A stretch of 16,130 nt of DNA, taken from assembly GCA_964541725.1 (NCBI GenBank), contig CAZIQG010000023.1:1-16130 (forward strand), given 5' to 3'. Of this stretch, positions 7,155-15,700 are shown piece by piece. The notes below the pieces were generated by a model. It did no database searches, was not told the DNA's origin, and was given only the letters and a program-made list of their open reading frames with translations. How positions within the stretch are numbered: the first letter of the stretch is position 1; every line of letters begins with the position of its first letter. A program made the position numbers and the translations under genes. This stretch comes from JAGOUY01 sp964541725. Lineage in GTDB: Bacteria; Patescibacteriota; Patescibacteriia; 2-12-FULL-60-25.

Positions 7155-7192
7155 CAAACCACTGTCAAGAAACCGTCCACCTTGACGGTTTG
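7155..7192. repeat. Compound dyad between the 118-aa gene and dnaG
   Basis: Two overlapping inverted repeats share bases. The inner one is AAACCGTC (7170-7177) with GACGGTTT (7184-7191), perfect 8-bp arms around six bases. The outer one is CAAACC (7155-7160) plus GTCAAG (7164-7169), which pairs with CTTGAC plus GGTTTG (7181-7192), giving 12 bp with a three-base bulge. The two pairings exclude each other. As DNA, it is a symmetric site upstream of both divergent genes and overlaps a possible dnaG -35. No T-run follows, so it is not a simple terminator. Confidence 0.6.
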
Positions 7193-7210
7193 GTGTAGGC
7201 TCTTCATTCT
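7182..7210 (+). promoter_or_regulatory. Possible dnaG promoter
   Basis: TTGACG (7182-7187, 5/6) is followed 17 bases later by CATTCT (7205-7210, 3/6), with a start predicted at or near ATG 7217. TAGGCT (7196-7201) is an alternative -10. The -35 lies inside the dyad, so a bound protein could block it. The assignment is weak. Confidence 0.3.
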
Positions 7211-7216
7211 GGCCGT

Positions 7217-9028
7217 ATGACCCCCACGGAAGATATTAAAACTCGCTTAGACGTCGTCGATGTCCTCGGTGATTACCTGCAACTTAAACCTGCGGGTTCT
7301 GGGGCATTTAAAGCCCTCTGTCCCTTTCATGCAGAGAATACCCCATCCTTCCATATCTCGCGTCCGCGCCAATCATGGCATTGTTTTGGTTGTGATGTCG
7401 GTGGTGATATCTTCTCATTCGTCATGAAGATGGAAGGGATGGAATTTCCAGAGGCATTAGAATTACTAGCAAATAAAGCCGGAGTCACACTTCCAGCCTT
7501 TGATAAACAAAAAAGCTCATTGCGTAAGCGTCTTAACGAAGTAAACGATCTCGCCGCGCGTTTTTTTCGCGGTTCCCTCCTCACCCTCCCACAAGCCCAA
7601 CACGCCCGTGACTATGTAGCCAAGCGTGGTCTTGATGATTTAACCGCCGATCTCTTCAAGATTGGCTATGCCCCGGATGGTTGGACGAATCTCGCCGACG
7701 CGCTCAAAGCAAAGGGAGTTACGGAAGATGAACTCCTCCAAGCCGGTCTTGCGGCCCGCCGCGAAAAGGGGAGTGGTGTCTACGATCGTTTCCGTGACCG
7801 TATCATGTTTTCAATCACCGATGTGCATGGCAACATCGTCGGTTTTACTGGACGCATCCTCACCGATGACAAGACGCAAGCGAAATACGTGAATACGCCA
7901 GAAACACTCATCTATAAAAAATCATCGATCTTGTATGGGCTCGATAAGGCAAAAGGAGAAATCCGCCGCCAAGATTTAGCGGTGATTGTCGAAGGGAATA
8001 TGGATGTAGTGAGTTCCCATCAATTTGGTGTGCTGAATGTGGTCGCTGCGAGTGGGACAGCGCTCACAAGCGATCAGCTCAGCCTCATCAAACGCTTCAC
8101 TGATAAACTTGCGATCGCCTTCGATCAAGATGCAGCTGGAAAAGCCGCCACCTTACGTGGCCTTGATTTAGCGCGCGCCCAAGACTTTTCGATTAAGATC
8201 ATTACCCTTCCTCCGGAAGCCGGCAAAGATCCAGACGATGCCGTACGTAAAGACCCAGAGCTTTGGCGTACCTCCATCAAACAAGCGGTGAGTATCATGG
8301 AATGGGTCTATCGCCAGGCCTTTAAAGGCAAGAACTTGCAAAATCCAGAGGATAAAAAACAGATCGCGCAAGACGTCTTACCAGAAATTCGTCAGATTGC
8401 CGATCCGGTTGAGCGCGATCATTGGCTTAAACGTTTGGCCAAAGATTTAGCCGTGAGTGAGGATGCATTACGCGAAGCCATAAAAAAAGCCCTTCCTCCC
8501 AAGCTTGCCTCCGTTCAGCCGATGGCCACCCGTCCTACCGCGTCTACGTCCGCGCCTGCTCAACCGCTCCCTCAAAAACCTACTACCCAACAACAAATCG
8601 AGCGGCGCTTGTTGGCGTTGAGTCTTTTTCGCCCGTTTTTATGGCAAGAGCTGGTGTCTAAGCGCCCGGACGGTCTTTTTCAAGACACGGACATAAAAAC
8701 CCTTTACGAAACCTGCGTCTTAGCGTATGCTGAGGCCAATCTCTTTTCGGCCTCCGCTGCGGCGGACCGGCCTATTCCGCCTCCCGCGCCCCTGACGCCG
8801 GAACTGGCGAGCACCCATGATTCCCTGGCCTTCCTGGCCGAGCGCGAATTTCAGGACATGTCCCGTGCCCAATGGACAGCAGAACAAAAGAGCCTCCTCG
8901 AGTATCTGCGCACGCTTGCCAAAGCGCGCCAAGGTAAAGATCTCGAAGCGGCCATGCGCGATGCCGAGCGTGTTGGTGACGCAGCCCGTATTGCAGAACT
9001 GACGCGTCGATTTACCGAGTTGTCCTAA
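7217..9028 (+). CDS. dnaG: DNA primase DnaG
   Basis: Makes the short RNA primers for replication, working with the replicative helicase at the fork. In 603 residues: an N-terminal CHC2 zinc-binding domain with C35, H38, C56 and C59 (CPFH and CFGC); the RNA-polymerase core through about 250; and a TOPRIM fold with EGNMDV (E259-V264) and the metal-binding FDQDAAG (D303, D305), followed by GKDPDD (336-341). An Ala/Pro/Thr-rich linker (about 428-465) leads to a C-terminal helical domain, the usual helicase-binding part. Canonical EGYMDV has Tyr where this has Asn (N261); the catalytic Glu is kept. Length is normal for DnaG. No SD lies before ATG 7217. It diverges from the 118-residue gene and precedes rpoD by 78 bases, the order of the macromolecular-synthesis operon; rpsU is not next to it. 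Confidence 0.96.
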   Translation: MTPTEDIKTRLDVVDVLGDYLQLKPAGSGAFKALCPFHAENTPSFHISRPRQSWHCFGCDVGGDIFSFVMKMEGMEFPEALELLANKAGVTLPAFDKQKSSLRKRLNEVNDLAARFFRGSLLTLPQAQHARDYVAKRGLDDLTADLFKIGYAPDGWTNLADALKAKGVTEDELLQAGLAARREKGSGVYDRFRDRIMFSITDVHGNIVGFTGRILTDDKTQAKYVNTPETLIYKKSSILYGLDKAKGEIRRQDLAVIVEGNMDVVSSHQFGVLNVVAASGTALTSDQLSLIKRFTDKLAIAFDQDAAGKAATLRGLDLARAQDFSIKIITLPPEAGKDPDDAVRKDPELWRTSIKQAVSIMEWVYRQAFKGKNLQNPEDKKQIAQDVLPEIRQIADPVERDHWLKRLAKDLAVSEDALREAIKKALPPKLASVQPMATRPTASTSAPAQPLPQKPTTQQQIERRLLALSLFRPFLWQELVSKRPDGLFQDTDIKTLYETCVLAYAEANLFSASAAADRPIPPPAPLTPELASTHDSLAFLAEREFQDMSRAQWTAEQKSLLEYLRTLAKARQGKDLEAAMRDAERVGDAARIAELTRRFTELS

Positions 9029-9091
9029 GGGACGGCTCATGGTCGGTTTCATCCCTCCAATCCCACGTCCAGACAACCCTGGCGTGCCTTC

Positions 9092-9100
9092 TGCCATCAT
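9092..9100 (+). promoter_or_regulatory. Extended -10 promoter for rpoD, probably leaderless
   Basis: TGC-CATCAT ends at 9100, six bases before ATG 9107, the same spacing as TGA-TATCAT before the 163-residue gene. The predicted start falls on the ATG, and the dnaG-rpoD gap contains no SD. It would give rpoD its own promoter in addition to read-through from dnaG. Confidence 0.4.
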
Positions 9101-9106
9101 TTTTCT

Positions 9107-10357
9107 ATGCCCACGTCCGTCAAGAAACCCGCTCCCAAGAAAAAAGTCTTTACGAGCACCAAATCTTCCAAGTCCGCGATAAAACCGGTCGCAAAAAAAC
9201 CGATTGCCAAAAAACCCGAAATTCGCACCGGGCCTGTTCGACTTGGTCCTTACATCAAAGCCAAGCCACCCTCTACAGAAGCCTTGGAGAAACTCTTTGA
9301 AAAAGCCCGGGGTCGCGGATTCATTACAGAGAACGAAATTTTATACGTCTTTACCGAAGTAGAAGACTATCTGGATACCTACGAAGCCTTTGTCGATCGT
9401 CTTGATGCGGCCGGGATCAGCATGGTGGAACAAAAAGAAGGAATCTTAGGTCGTGGCAAAGAACGTCAAGATATTTTGCACACGCTCCACAGCTCAGAAG
9501 AAGGCAAGCGCGGCAAAGTCGATCCGCTCGAATTAACGGCCGAATCCATCCAGATTTACTTGCGGGAAATTGGAAAAATCCCTTTGCTCACAGCTGATGA
9601 AGAAATCAGTTTGGCCAAACGTAAAGAAAAAGGAGAGAAAGAAGCTGAGCGCATGCTCATCGAGGCTAACTTGCGTCTCGTGGTTTCCATCGCCAAAAAA
9701 TTCCAAGGTAAGTCATTGTCGTTGCTCGATTTGATCCAAGAAGGAAACATTGGTCTCTTCCGCGCCGTCAAAAAGTTCGAATATCGCAAAGGCTTTAAGT
9801 TCTCAACCTACGCCACCTGGTGGATCCGCCAAGCGATCACGCGTGCTTTGGCTGACCAATCTCGTACCATCCGTATTCCGGTTCACATGGTGGAAACGAT
9901 CAACAAATTCCAACAAGTTGAACGTGAATTGATCCAAGAACTTGGTCGTGAACCGCTTCCAGAAGAAATCGCCGCCGAAATGAACCAAGAGCTCGATAAG
10001 GTTCGTCACATTATCAAAATCTCTCAAGACACGGTTTCGCTCGAAACCTCTGTCGGTGATGACGATGATGATTCTACGCTCGAAGACTTCATCGAAGATG
10101 TTAAAAATGTTACGCCTGACCGTTCCGCCGCTCTTCAATTGTTGAAAGATTACGTGCGCGACATCATCAAAGACTTGAATCCTCGCGAACAAAAGATTTT
10201 GGAAATGCGCTTTGGGCTCACCGACGGCGTTGGTCACACCTTAGAAGAAGTCGGAAAAGAATTTGACGTCACGCGTGAACGTATCCGTCAGATCGAGGCT
10301 AAAGCGTTAGAAAAAATCCAACAACACCCTCTCATCCGCCGCTTAGCAGATTACTAA
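9107..10357 (+). CDS. rpoD: Primary RNA polymerase sigma factor (RpoD/SigA, sigma-70)
   Basis: Directs RNA polymerase to housekeeping promoters. In 416 residues: a Lys/Ala/Pro-rich N-terminal extension (1-45, KKP-type repeats), a region 1.1-like domain (about 55-105), region 1.2 (142-175, with YLREIGKIPLL), and region 2 (about 183-250), which holds the core-binding and -10-recognition helices with DLIQEGNIGLFRAV and FSTYATWWIRQAITRALADQ. Region 3 follows (about 256-335, IRIPVHMVETINK), then region 4 (about 350-410) with the -35-reading helix-turn-helix HTLEEVGKEFDVTRERIRQI. Full regions 1.1 and 1.2 mark it as the primary sigma rather than an alternative one. Region 2.4 is intact, so TATAAT-like -10 boxes are expected. 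It lies 78 bases after dnaG; pbpC follows within 20 bases. The start is ATG 9107 with no SD. The basic extension is unusual for the family and is disordered-looking. Confidence 0.96.
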   Translation: MPTSVKKPAPKKKVFTSTKSSKSAIKPVAKKPIAKKPEIRTGPVRLGPYIKAKPPSTEALEKLFEKARGRGFITENEILYVFTEVEDYLDTYEAFVDRLDAAGISMVEQKEGILGRGKERQDILHTLHSSEEGKRGKVDPLELTAESIQIYLREIGKIPLLTADEEISLAKRKEKGEKEAERMLIEANLRLVVSIAKKFQGKSLSLLDLIQEGNIGLFRAVKKFEYRKGFKFSTYATWWIRQAITRALADQSRTIRIPVHMVETINKFQQVERELIQELGREPLPEEIAAEMNQELDKVRHIIKISQDTVSLETSVGDDDDDSTLEDFIEDVKNVTPDRSAALQLLKDYVRDIIKDLNPREQKILEMRFGLTDGVGHTLEEVGKEFDVTRERIRQIEAKALEKIQQHPLIRRLADY

Positions 10358-10377
10358 ATCGGGTGCGCGCGTTTCGT

Positions 10378-12741
10378 ATGTCTCGCCAAAAGAAAGGGGT
10401 ATTATTGGGAGGAGTGCTGATTACAGCGCTCCTTTTGGCGTTTACGGGCTATTCAATTTACCCGCTTCGTCATCCAGTGACACCTGTTTCTTCTACCAAA
10501 ATTCTTGATCGAAACGGAGGCCTGCTCTACGAACTCACGGCTCCGGATGCGGCGCGTCAAACGGTCATAACTCGTGAAGAGTTGCCCGTGTCTCTCGCAA
10601 ACGCCATCATTGCGTCTGAAGATGCACGTTTTTACCAACATCACGGAGTGGATATTCGTGGAACGTTGCGCGCCCTTTCGGAATTGATCTGGGAAGGGGA
10701 GATTGTGAGCGGCGGGAGTACGCTTGAGCAACAAGTCGTAAAAAATCTCTATTTCCCTACGGTGCCGCGTACCTTCTGGCATAAAGCCCGAGAAATGGTG
10801 GCGGCGCTCTATTGGTCCGCGACGCATGCTAAAGATGAGACGCTGACGACCTACGCCAATGTTGTCTTCTTCGGGAATCGTACAGTAGGGGTCAAAGCCG
10901 CTGCCCAGAATTATTTTCATAAGTCGCTTACGGATCTCTCCCTCGCAGAAAGTGCCCTACTCGTTGGAATCCTCCCGAATCCTTCGCAGTACGATCCCTA
11001 TCGTCACGCCAAGCATTCACGCGCACGTAAACAAGAAGTATTAACGCGCCTGCAAGAGCAAGGATTTATCTCTTCTGAACAAAAAGAGGAAGCTTTAGCA
11101 GCCTCCATCACCCTCTTTGAACCGCAGCAGACAATTCGTGCGCCGCATTTTGTCTTTCATGTACTCGAGGAGTTGCGGACGCGCTATCCACTTCTCGAGC
11201 GAGGAGGGTATGTCGTGCACACGACGCTTGATCCAGAGTTACAAACGCTTTCCGAAGAGCGCTTGAACATGCGGGTGGCGCAGCTAGAGGGACAGGCTGT
11301 TTCAAACGGATCCTTGATGGCCATGAATCCGGAGACGGGGGAAGTTCTCGCGTATGTCGGCAGTCGCAATTATTTTAATACGGTCATTCAAGGACAAGTG
11401 GATATGGTCACGGCTAAACGGCAGCCGGGATCCGCGCTAAAGCCCTTCCTGTTCTTTCAAGCCTTCCATCAAGGATTTTCTCCCTCCACGATCATTCCAG
11501 ATTTACCGGTGCGTTTTCAAACAAACGATGGAGAAAGCTATTATCCACGCAATTACGGTTTTCGCTATCATGGGCCGGTCTCCCTACGGAATGCGCTCGG
11601 TAGTTCATTAAATATTCCCGCCGTGCGCGTCCTGTCTCAAATAGGGATATCAAGTTTTGCCGGGTATTTATCTCGCTTTGGTATTCAGTTTCCAGAATCG
11701 GCTGACCATTATGGTCTAAGTCTCGTCTTAGGAGCAGGGGAGACGTCGCTCGCAGATGTTACGGCCGCGTACGCACGTCTCGCTCTCTACGCAAAAAGCG
11801 TCATGCCCATCTCTGTTCAGCGTGTAACCGATGATGGCGGTCGCGTGTTAGAGCAGGCGGGTCCTCAGCGTCATGAACCCCTCTTCCCCCAAGCTCCACA
11901 TGCTGAGCAAGCCGCGTGGCTCGTCAAAGATGTGCTCGTGGACCCACAAGCACGCTTCACCTCTTTCGGAGAATCAAATCCATTAGATTTTGGCAAAGCC
12001 GTTGCGATAAAAACGGGAACAACCAAAGATTTTCGTGATAATTGGGCCTTTGGGTATACACCTGATCTTGTCGTCGGCGTATGGGTTGGGAATGCGAACA
12101 ATGATCCGATGCAAGGCGTTTCAGGAATTACGGGTGCCGTTCCCATCTTACGCGATGTCATGAGCGCGCGACTCCGATTCCAAAAAGATATTCAATGGCC
12201 CATGCCTCAGGGTCTTGTCAAAACCCGCATCTGTGCTCCTTCCGGGAAGCTAGCCACTCCGATCTGCGCAAAAACACGTGATGAGTGGTTTATCGCTGGT
12301 ACACAGCCTACGGAATCAGATGATTGGTACCGGCAAGTCGAGATTGATCGAGTGAGTGGACTCATCGCAGCCGACGGATGTCGCTCTCAGGTCATCCAAA
12401 AAACCTACTTCCACCCACCGCCAGAGTATGATGCCTGGCTATCCACGAAAGGCTTTGAGCGTCTGCCAGAGAAAGATTGTCAGGGTCGAGTGCGTTATCC
12501 GACCACCCTCCAAATCCTCGCCCCGCTCGAAGGTGACCGCTTTGAAACAAGTGAACTCCTCACTCAACAGACTCCCAGCATTCCCTTTATCGCGAGTGGA
12601 AATCACGCAAGATATCGTTGGCGCCTCAATGGCCAAGTCATCGAATCGGAGAGCTCCACCTATCTGTGGAAACCCGTCTCGGGTAGCTATACCCTCGAGC
12701 TAGAAGGATCAGATCGCGTCATTCACTTTTCCGTGCAATAA
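10378..12741 (+). CDS. pbpC: Penicillin-binding protein 1C (bifunctional peptidoglycan glycosyltransferase/transpeptidase)
   Basis: A membrane-anchored cell-wall polymerase that elongates glycan strands and cross-links peptides outside the membrane. Numbering from ATG 10378: cytoplasmic MSRQKKG, one membrane anchor (about 8-29), glycosyltransferase GT51 domain with catalytic E81 in SEDARFYQHHG and GGSTLEQQ (112-119), transpeptidase domain from about 305 with active-site S352 in SALK, SLN (410-412) and KTG (545-547), and the C-terminal BiPBP_C domain (about 707-787) typical of PBP1C. All catalytic residues are present; length is near the E. coli protein (about 770). A GTG at 10363, in frame, is a possible earlier start adding five residues; ATG is preferred. 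It begins 20 bases after rpoD, so they are probably co-transcribed. The next gene is its usual partner, an alpha-2-macroglobulin, 27 bases on. Confidence 0.94.
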   Translation: MSRQKKGVLLGGVLITALLLAFTGYSIYPLRHPVTPVSSTKILDRNGGLLYELTAPDAARQTVITREELPVSLANAIIASEDARFYQHHGVDIRGTLRALSELIWEGEIVSGGSTLEQQVVKNLYFPTVPRTFWHKAREMVAALYWSATHAKDETLTTYANVVFFGNRTVGVKAAAQNYFHKSLTDLSLAESALLVGILPNPSQYDPYRHAKHSRARKQEVLTRLQEQGFISSEQKEEALAASITLFEPQQTIRAPHFVFHVLEELRTRYPLLERGGYVVHTTLDPELQTLSEERLNMRVAQLEGQAVSNGSLMAMNPETGEVLAYVGSRNYFNTVIQGQVDMVTAKRQPGSALKPFLFFQAFHQGFSPSTIIPDLPVRFQTNDGESYYPRNYGFRYHGPVSLRNALGSSLNIPAVRVLSQIGISSFAGYLSRFGIQFPESADHYGLSLVLGAGETSLADVTAAYARLALYAKSVMPISVQRVTDDGGRVLEQAGPQRHEPLFPQAPHAEQAAWLVKDVLVDPQARFTSFGESNPLDFGKAVAIKTGTTKDFRDNWAFGYTPDLVVGVWVGNANNDPMQGVSGITGAVPILRDVMSARLRFQKDIQWPMPQGLVKTRICAPSGKLATPICAKTRDEWFIAGTQPTESDDWYRQVEIDRVSGLIAADGCRSQVIQKTYFHPPPEYDAWLSTKGFERLPEKDCQGRVRYPTTLQILAPLEGDRFETSELLTQQTPSIPFIASGNHARYRWRLNGQVIESESSTYLWKPVSGSYTLELEGSDRVIHFSVQ

Positions 12742-12768
12742 TAAAGAAAACTTACTCATTACTCTTCT

Positions 12769-15700
12769 ATGACTTTCTCCTTTTCTTCCCTGACGCAGTT
12801 CCTGCGCACCCACGTCAAAGCTATCGTCGGTGGGCTTGTGGCCCTAGTCATCCTGATCGTGGGCTCGCTCGCCCTCAGTTCTGCTCCACACGCTCAGGGC
12901 GCGCTTAAAGGCCACCTGGTCGAGATTTCTCGTAACGGCTCGATCCGCATCATCTTCAGTCAGTTCATGAATCGCGGCAGCGTTGAATCGGCCTTTACGA
13001 TTTCTCCAGCCGTTGAGGGGGTCTTCGTATGGGAAGGAAAACAACTGATTTTTGATCCAACCAATGATTTGGAGAAAGGGAAGACCTATGAAGTCAAAGT
13101 CACAACCCAAGCCAAAAGCTTAGTCTTTAAACCCTTGGCCGAAGAATATCGCCAATCATTTTTGACGGTTGATTATCCCGAGGTCTCGCTCGTGGCTCCC
13201 GTCGATAAAACGACCGTCATGCCGGATCAGATCCTGACGGTGTTATTCGATCGTCCTCTCCGTATCCTAACGGGGGATTTGAGCGTGCCAGAATTTTTAC
13301 GCATCTCTCCAGATGTAAAAGGGCAGTACCAATGGCTCGGCACCGCCGGCTTCGAATTTGTCCCAGATAATGGCTGGCCTGCTGCGCGTACATTCACCGT
13401 CACGATTCCTAAAGGCACCAAGGTTGCAGACGGAGGTTCAACCATCGAGGACAAGGTCTGGAGCTTCTCAACGCCCCCTGTCACTGCCACGTTCTTGGAC
13501 AGCTATCAACACCAACGCCCAAATGAACCCGTAAATATTCAATTTAATTATCCGGTTACACCTGAGGCCGTCGCTAAAGATCTCGTCATCAAGGAAGGAG
13601 ACCAGACTCGTTCTAACGACGAGTATGCATTTGCGGTGCACAAAGATCTTGCTAACACGATCTCTATCAGCCGTAAGCAAGGCTTTGAATTGGGCAAAAG
13701 CTACACGTTTAATTTAGCTAAAGGCGTTACGCTTGGATTGGGTGACCTAGGACTTGTGAATGATTGGCAGGGGACGGTGAATACGGATGAGCTTGGTTTC
13801 AAGCTGGTAAAATCATTTCCAAAAAATGGCGAGAAGAAAGAAGTGGGACGCGAACTCTCATTGTGTTTTAACAATCCGTACGATGAGGCCACGCTTAAGA
13901 ACGCGATAGAGATTACGCCCGCGCTTGAGAACTTCCAGACCTCTCCCTACGCCTATTTTAGCGACGGATGCCCAAACCAAGATGCAACCATGATGATTTC
14001 TGGACGTTGGAAACCATCTACGGATTACGTCGTGACCATCAAGTCCACGATTGCAGACATCTACGGGCAAACATTGTCTGAACCGATCGTGATCCGCTTT
14101 ACGACCAATCCCTATCCAGCCAACGTAGAAGTTTCGACATATAGCATATATGGAGTGCTCGCCTCTCATCTCCCTCGCGTGTATCAGTTACGTACCATGA
14201 ATTGGGGACGACCGGTCAATGTGAGCGTCGAAACGGCTACATTTGAGTCATTCCCAAGGCAATTTTCTGCCGGAACAGTCATCGGCAAGCGTGGGTATGA
14301 TACGACAGCCCCCCTTAATACCTCGAAGATCTTGGATATTGATCTTGACCAAGTCGCCGGAAAAAAATTAGCCAATGGCTACTATCAATTAACCTTTGAT
14401 AACTTAGGCAAAGATGGCATAGACGTACGCAAGCTCATCATCACCGACACCGCTCTCACGCTCAAACGTGATAATGCCGACGGTCTGCTTATTTGGGCGA
14501 CAGATCTGAAAACGGGGGCTGTTGTGCCTAACTTACCCGTCCGTGTCTGGGCACCGGTAAGTAGCTATGATCGCAGTAGCTTAAAGAAAGTGGTCGAAGG
14601 CAAGACGAACAGCGAAGGGATCGCCCGTTTGTCGCTCGACGAGTCGGTACGCATGGAAGATCTCATCGTTGAAGGATCGGATGGAGTGCGCTTAGCCTAC
14701 GCAGAAACCAATTGGAATGACGGGATCTCCGTTTGGAATTATGGCTTAGAACGGAATTATGCACGCGGCAACAAAGGTCACATTGGCTACGTGTACACCG
14801 ATCGCCGTATCTATCGTCCTGACCAAGAGATCTATTTCAAAGGCGTCGTCCGTCTTGACCAAGATGCGCGTCTTAGTTTGCCAACCGCCAAAGAAGTCGA
14901 TGTCGTCATCGAAGATGGCCAAAGCAAACAGGTTTGGGCCGGCAAGCTTCCGCTTAACAGTTACGGGACGTTTAATGGAAAATTCCAACTCGACCCTTCC
15001 ATGTCGCTTGGAACCTTCCGAATTGGCGCTACGGCGGTATTAGACAAAGAATCATCTACCTTCGATGCTTATGTGGATGTGCGCGAATATCGTCGTCCAG
15101 ATTTTAAAGTAGAAACGAGTGCACCTGTCGAGACCGCTTTCACAGGTCAACAAATCAAGATCCCCGTCAAAGGAGAGTACTATTACGGAACCCCACTCGC
15201 AGGCGCAAAAGTAACGTACCAAGTAAACCGTACCAAACTCTTCTTCCAGCCGATGCAAGGTCAATGGTGGAATGATTGGTATAGCTTTACGATGGACAGT
15301 GACACATCATGTTACTGGTATTGTTCTACCAGTGAAAACGCTGAATCCGTCCAAAGCGGACAAGGAGTGTTAGATGATAAAGGAATGCTCACGATTGAGA
15401 TTCCAAACAATCTCACGGATTATGCCTATAGCGCAAACTATAGCGTGGATGTCACCGTGATCGACGTAAATCAACGATCCGTTTCTTCTCGTGTTGATTT
15501 CCCTGTCCATAAAGGTCAGTACTACATGGGAATCCGGTCCAACTATGATCGTGGTTGGAATGATCCAACTGCGACGTTTGATGTTATTAGTATGAACGTC
15601 GATGGCTCTGTGCGCGCCAATGTCGATGCCACCGTCAAATTATATAAGCGTGTTTGGAGCAGTAGTCGCAAGGCGGCTCTCGACGGAACGAATATCTACG

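Noticed and set aside
7163..7168. TTGACA on the minus strand as the -35 of the 118-aa gene
   Set aside because: The spacer to the best -10 (TTTAAT) is 24 bases, too long for a normal sigma-70 promoter; treated as part of the dyad instead.
8720..9100. 126-codon minus-strand frame over the end of dnaG and the dnaG-rpoD gap
   Set aside because: Mostly antisense to the primase C-terminal domain; no SD or family features. The gap portion is too short to support it.
9803..10237. 144-codon minus-strand frame inside rpoD
   Set aside because: Antisense to conserved sigma regions 2-4; the composition (Phe/Asn/Arg-rich) is that of a mirror frame, and no start signal is seen.
10453..10920. 155-codon minus-strand frame inside pbpC
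   Set aside because: It is antisense to the glycosyltransferase domain, with no SD, promoter or family resemblance.
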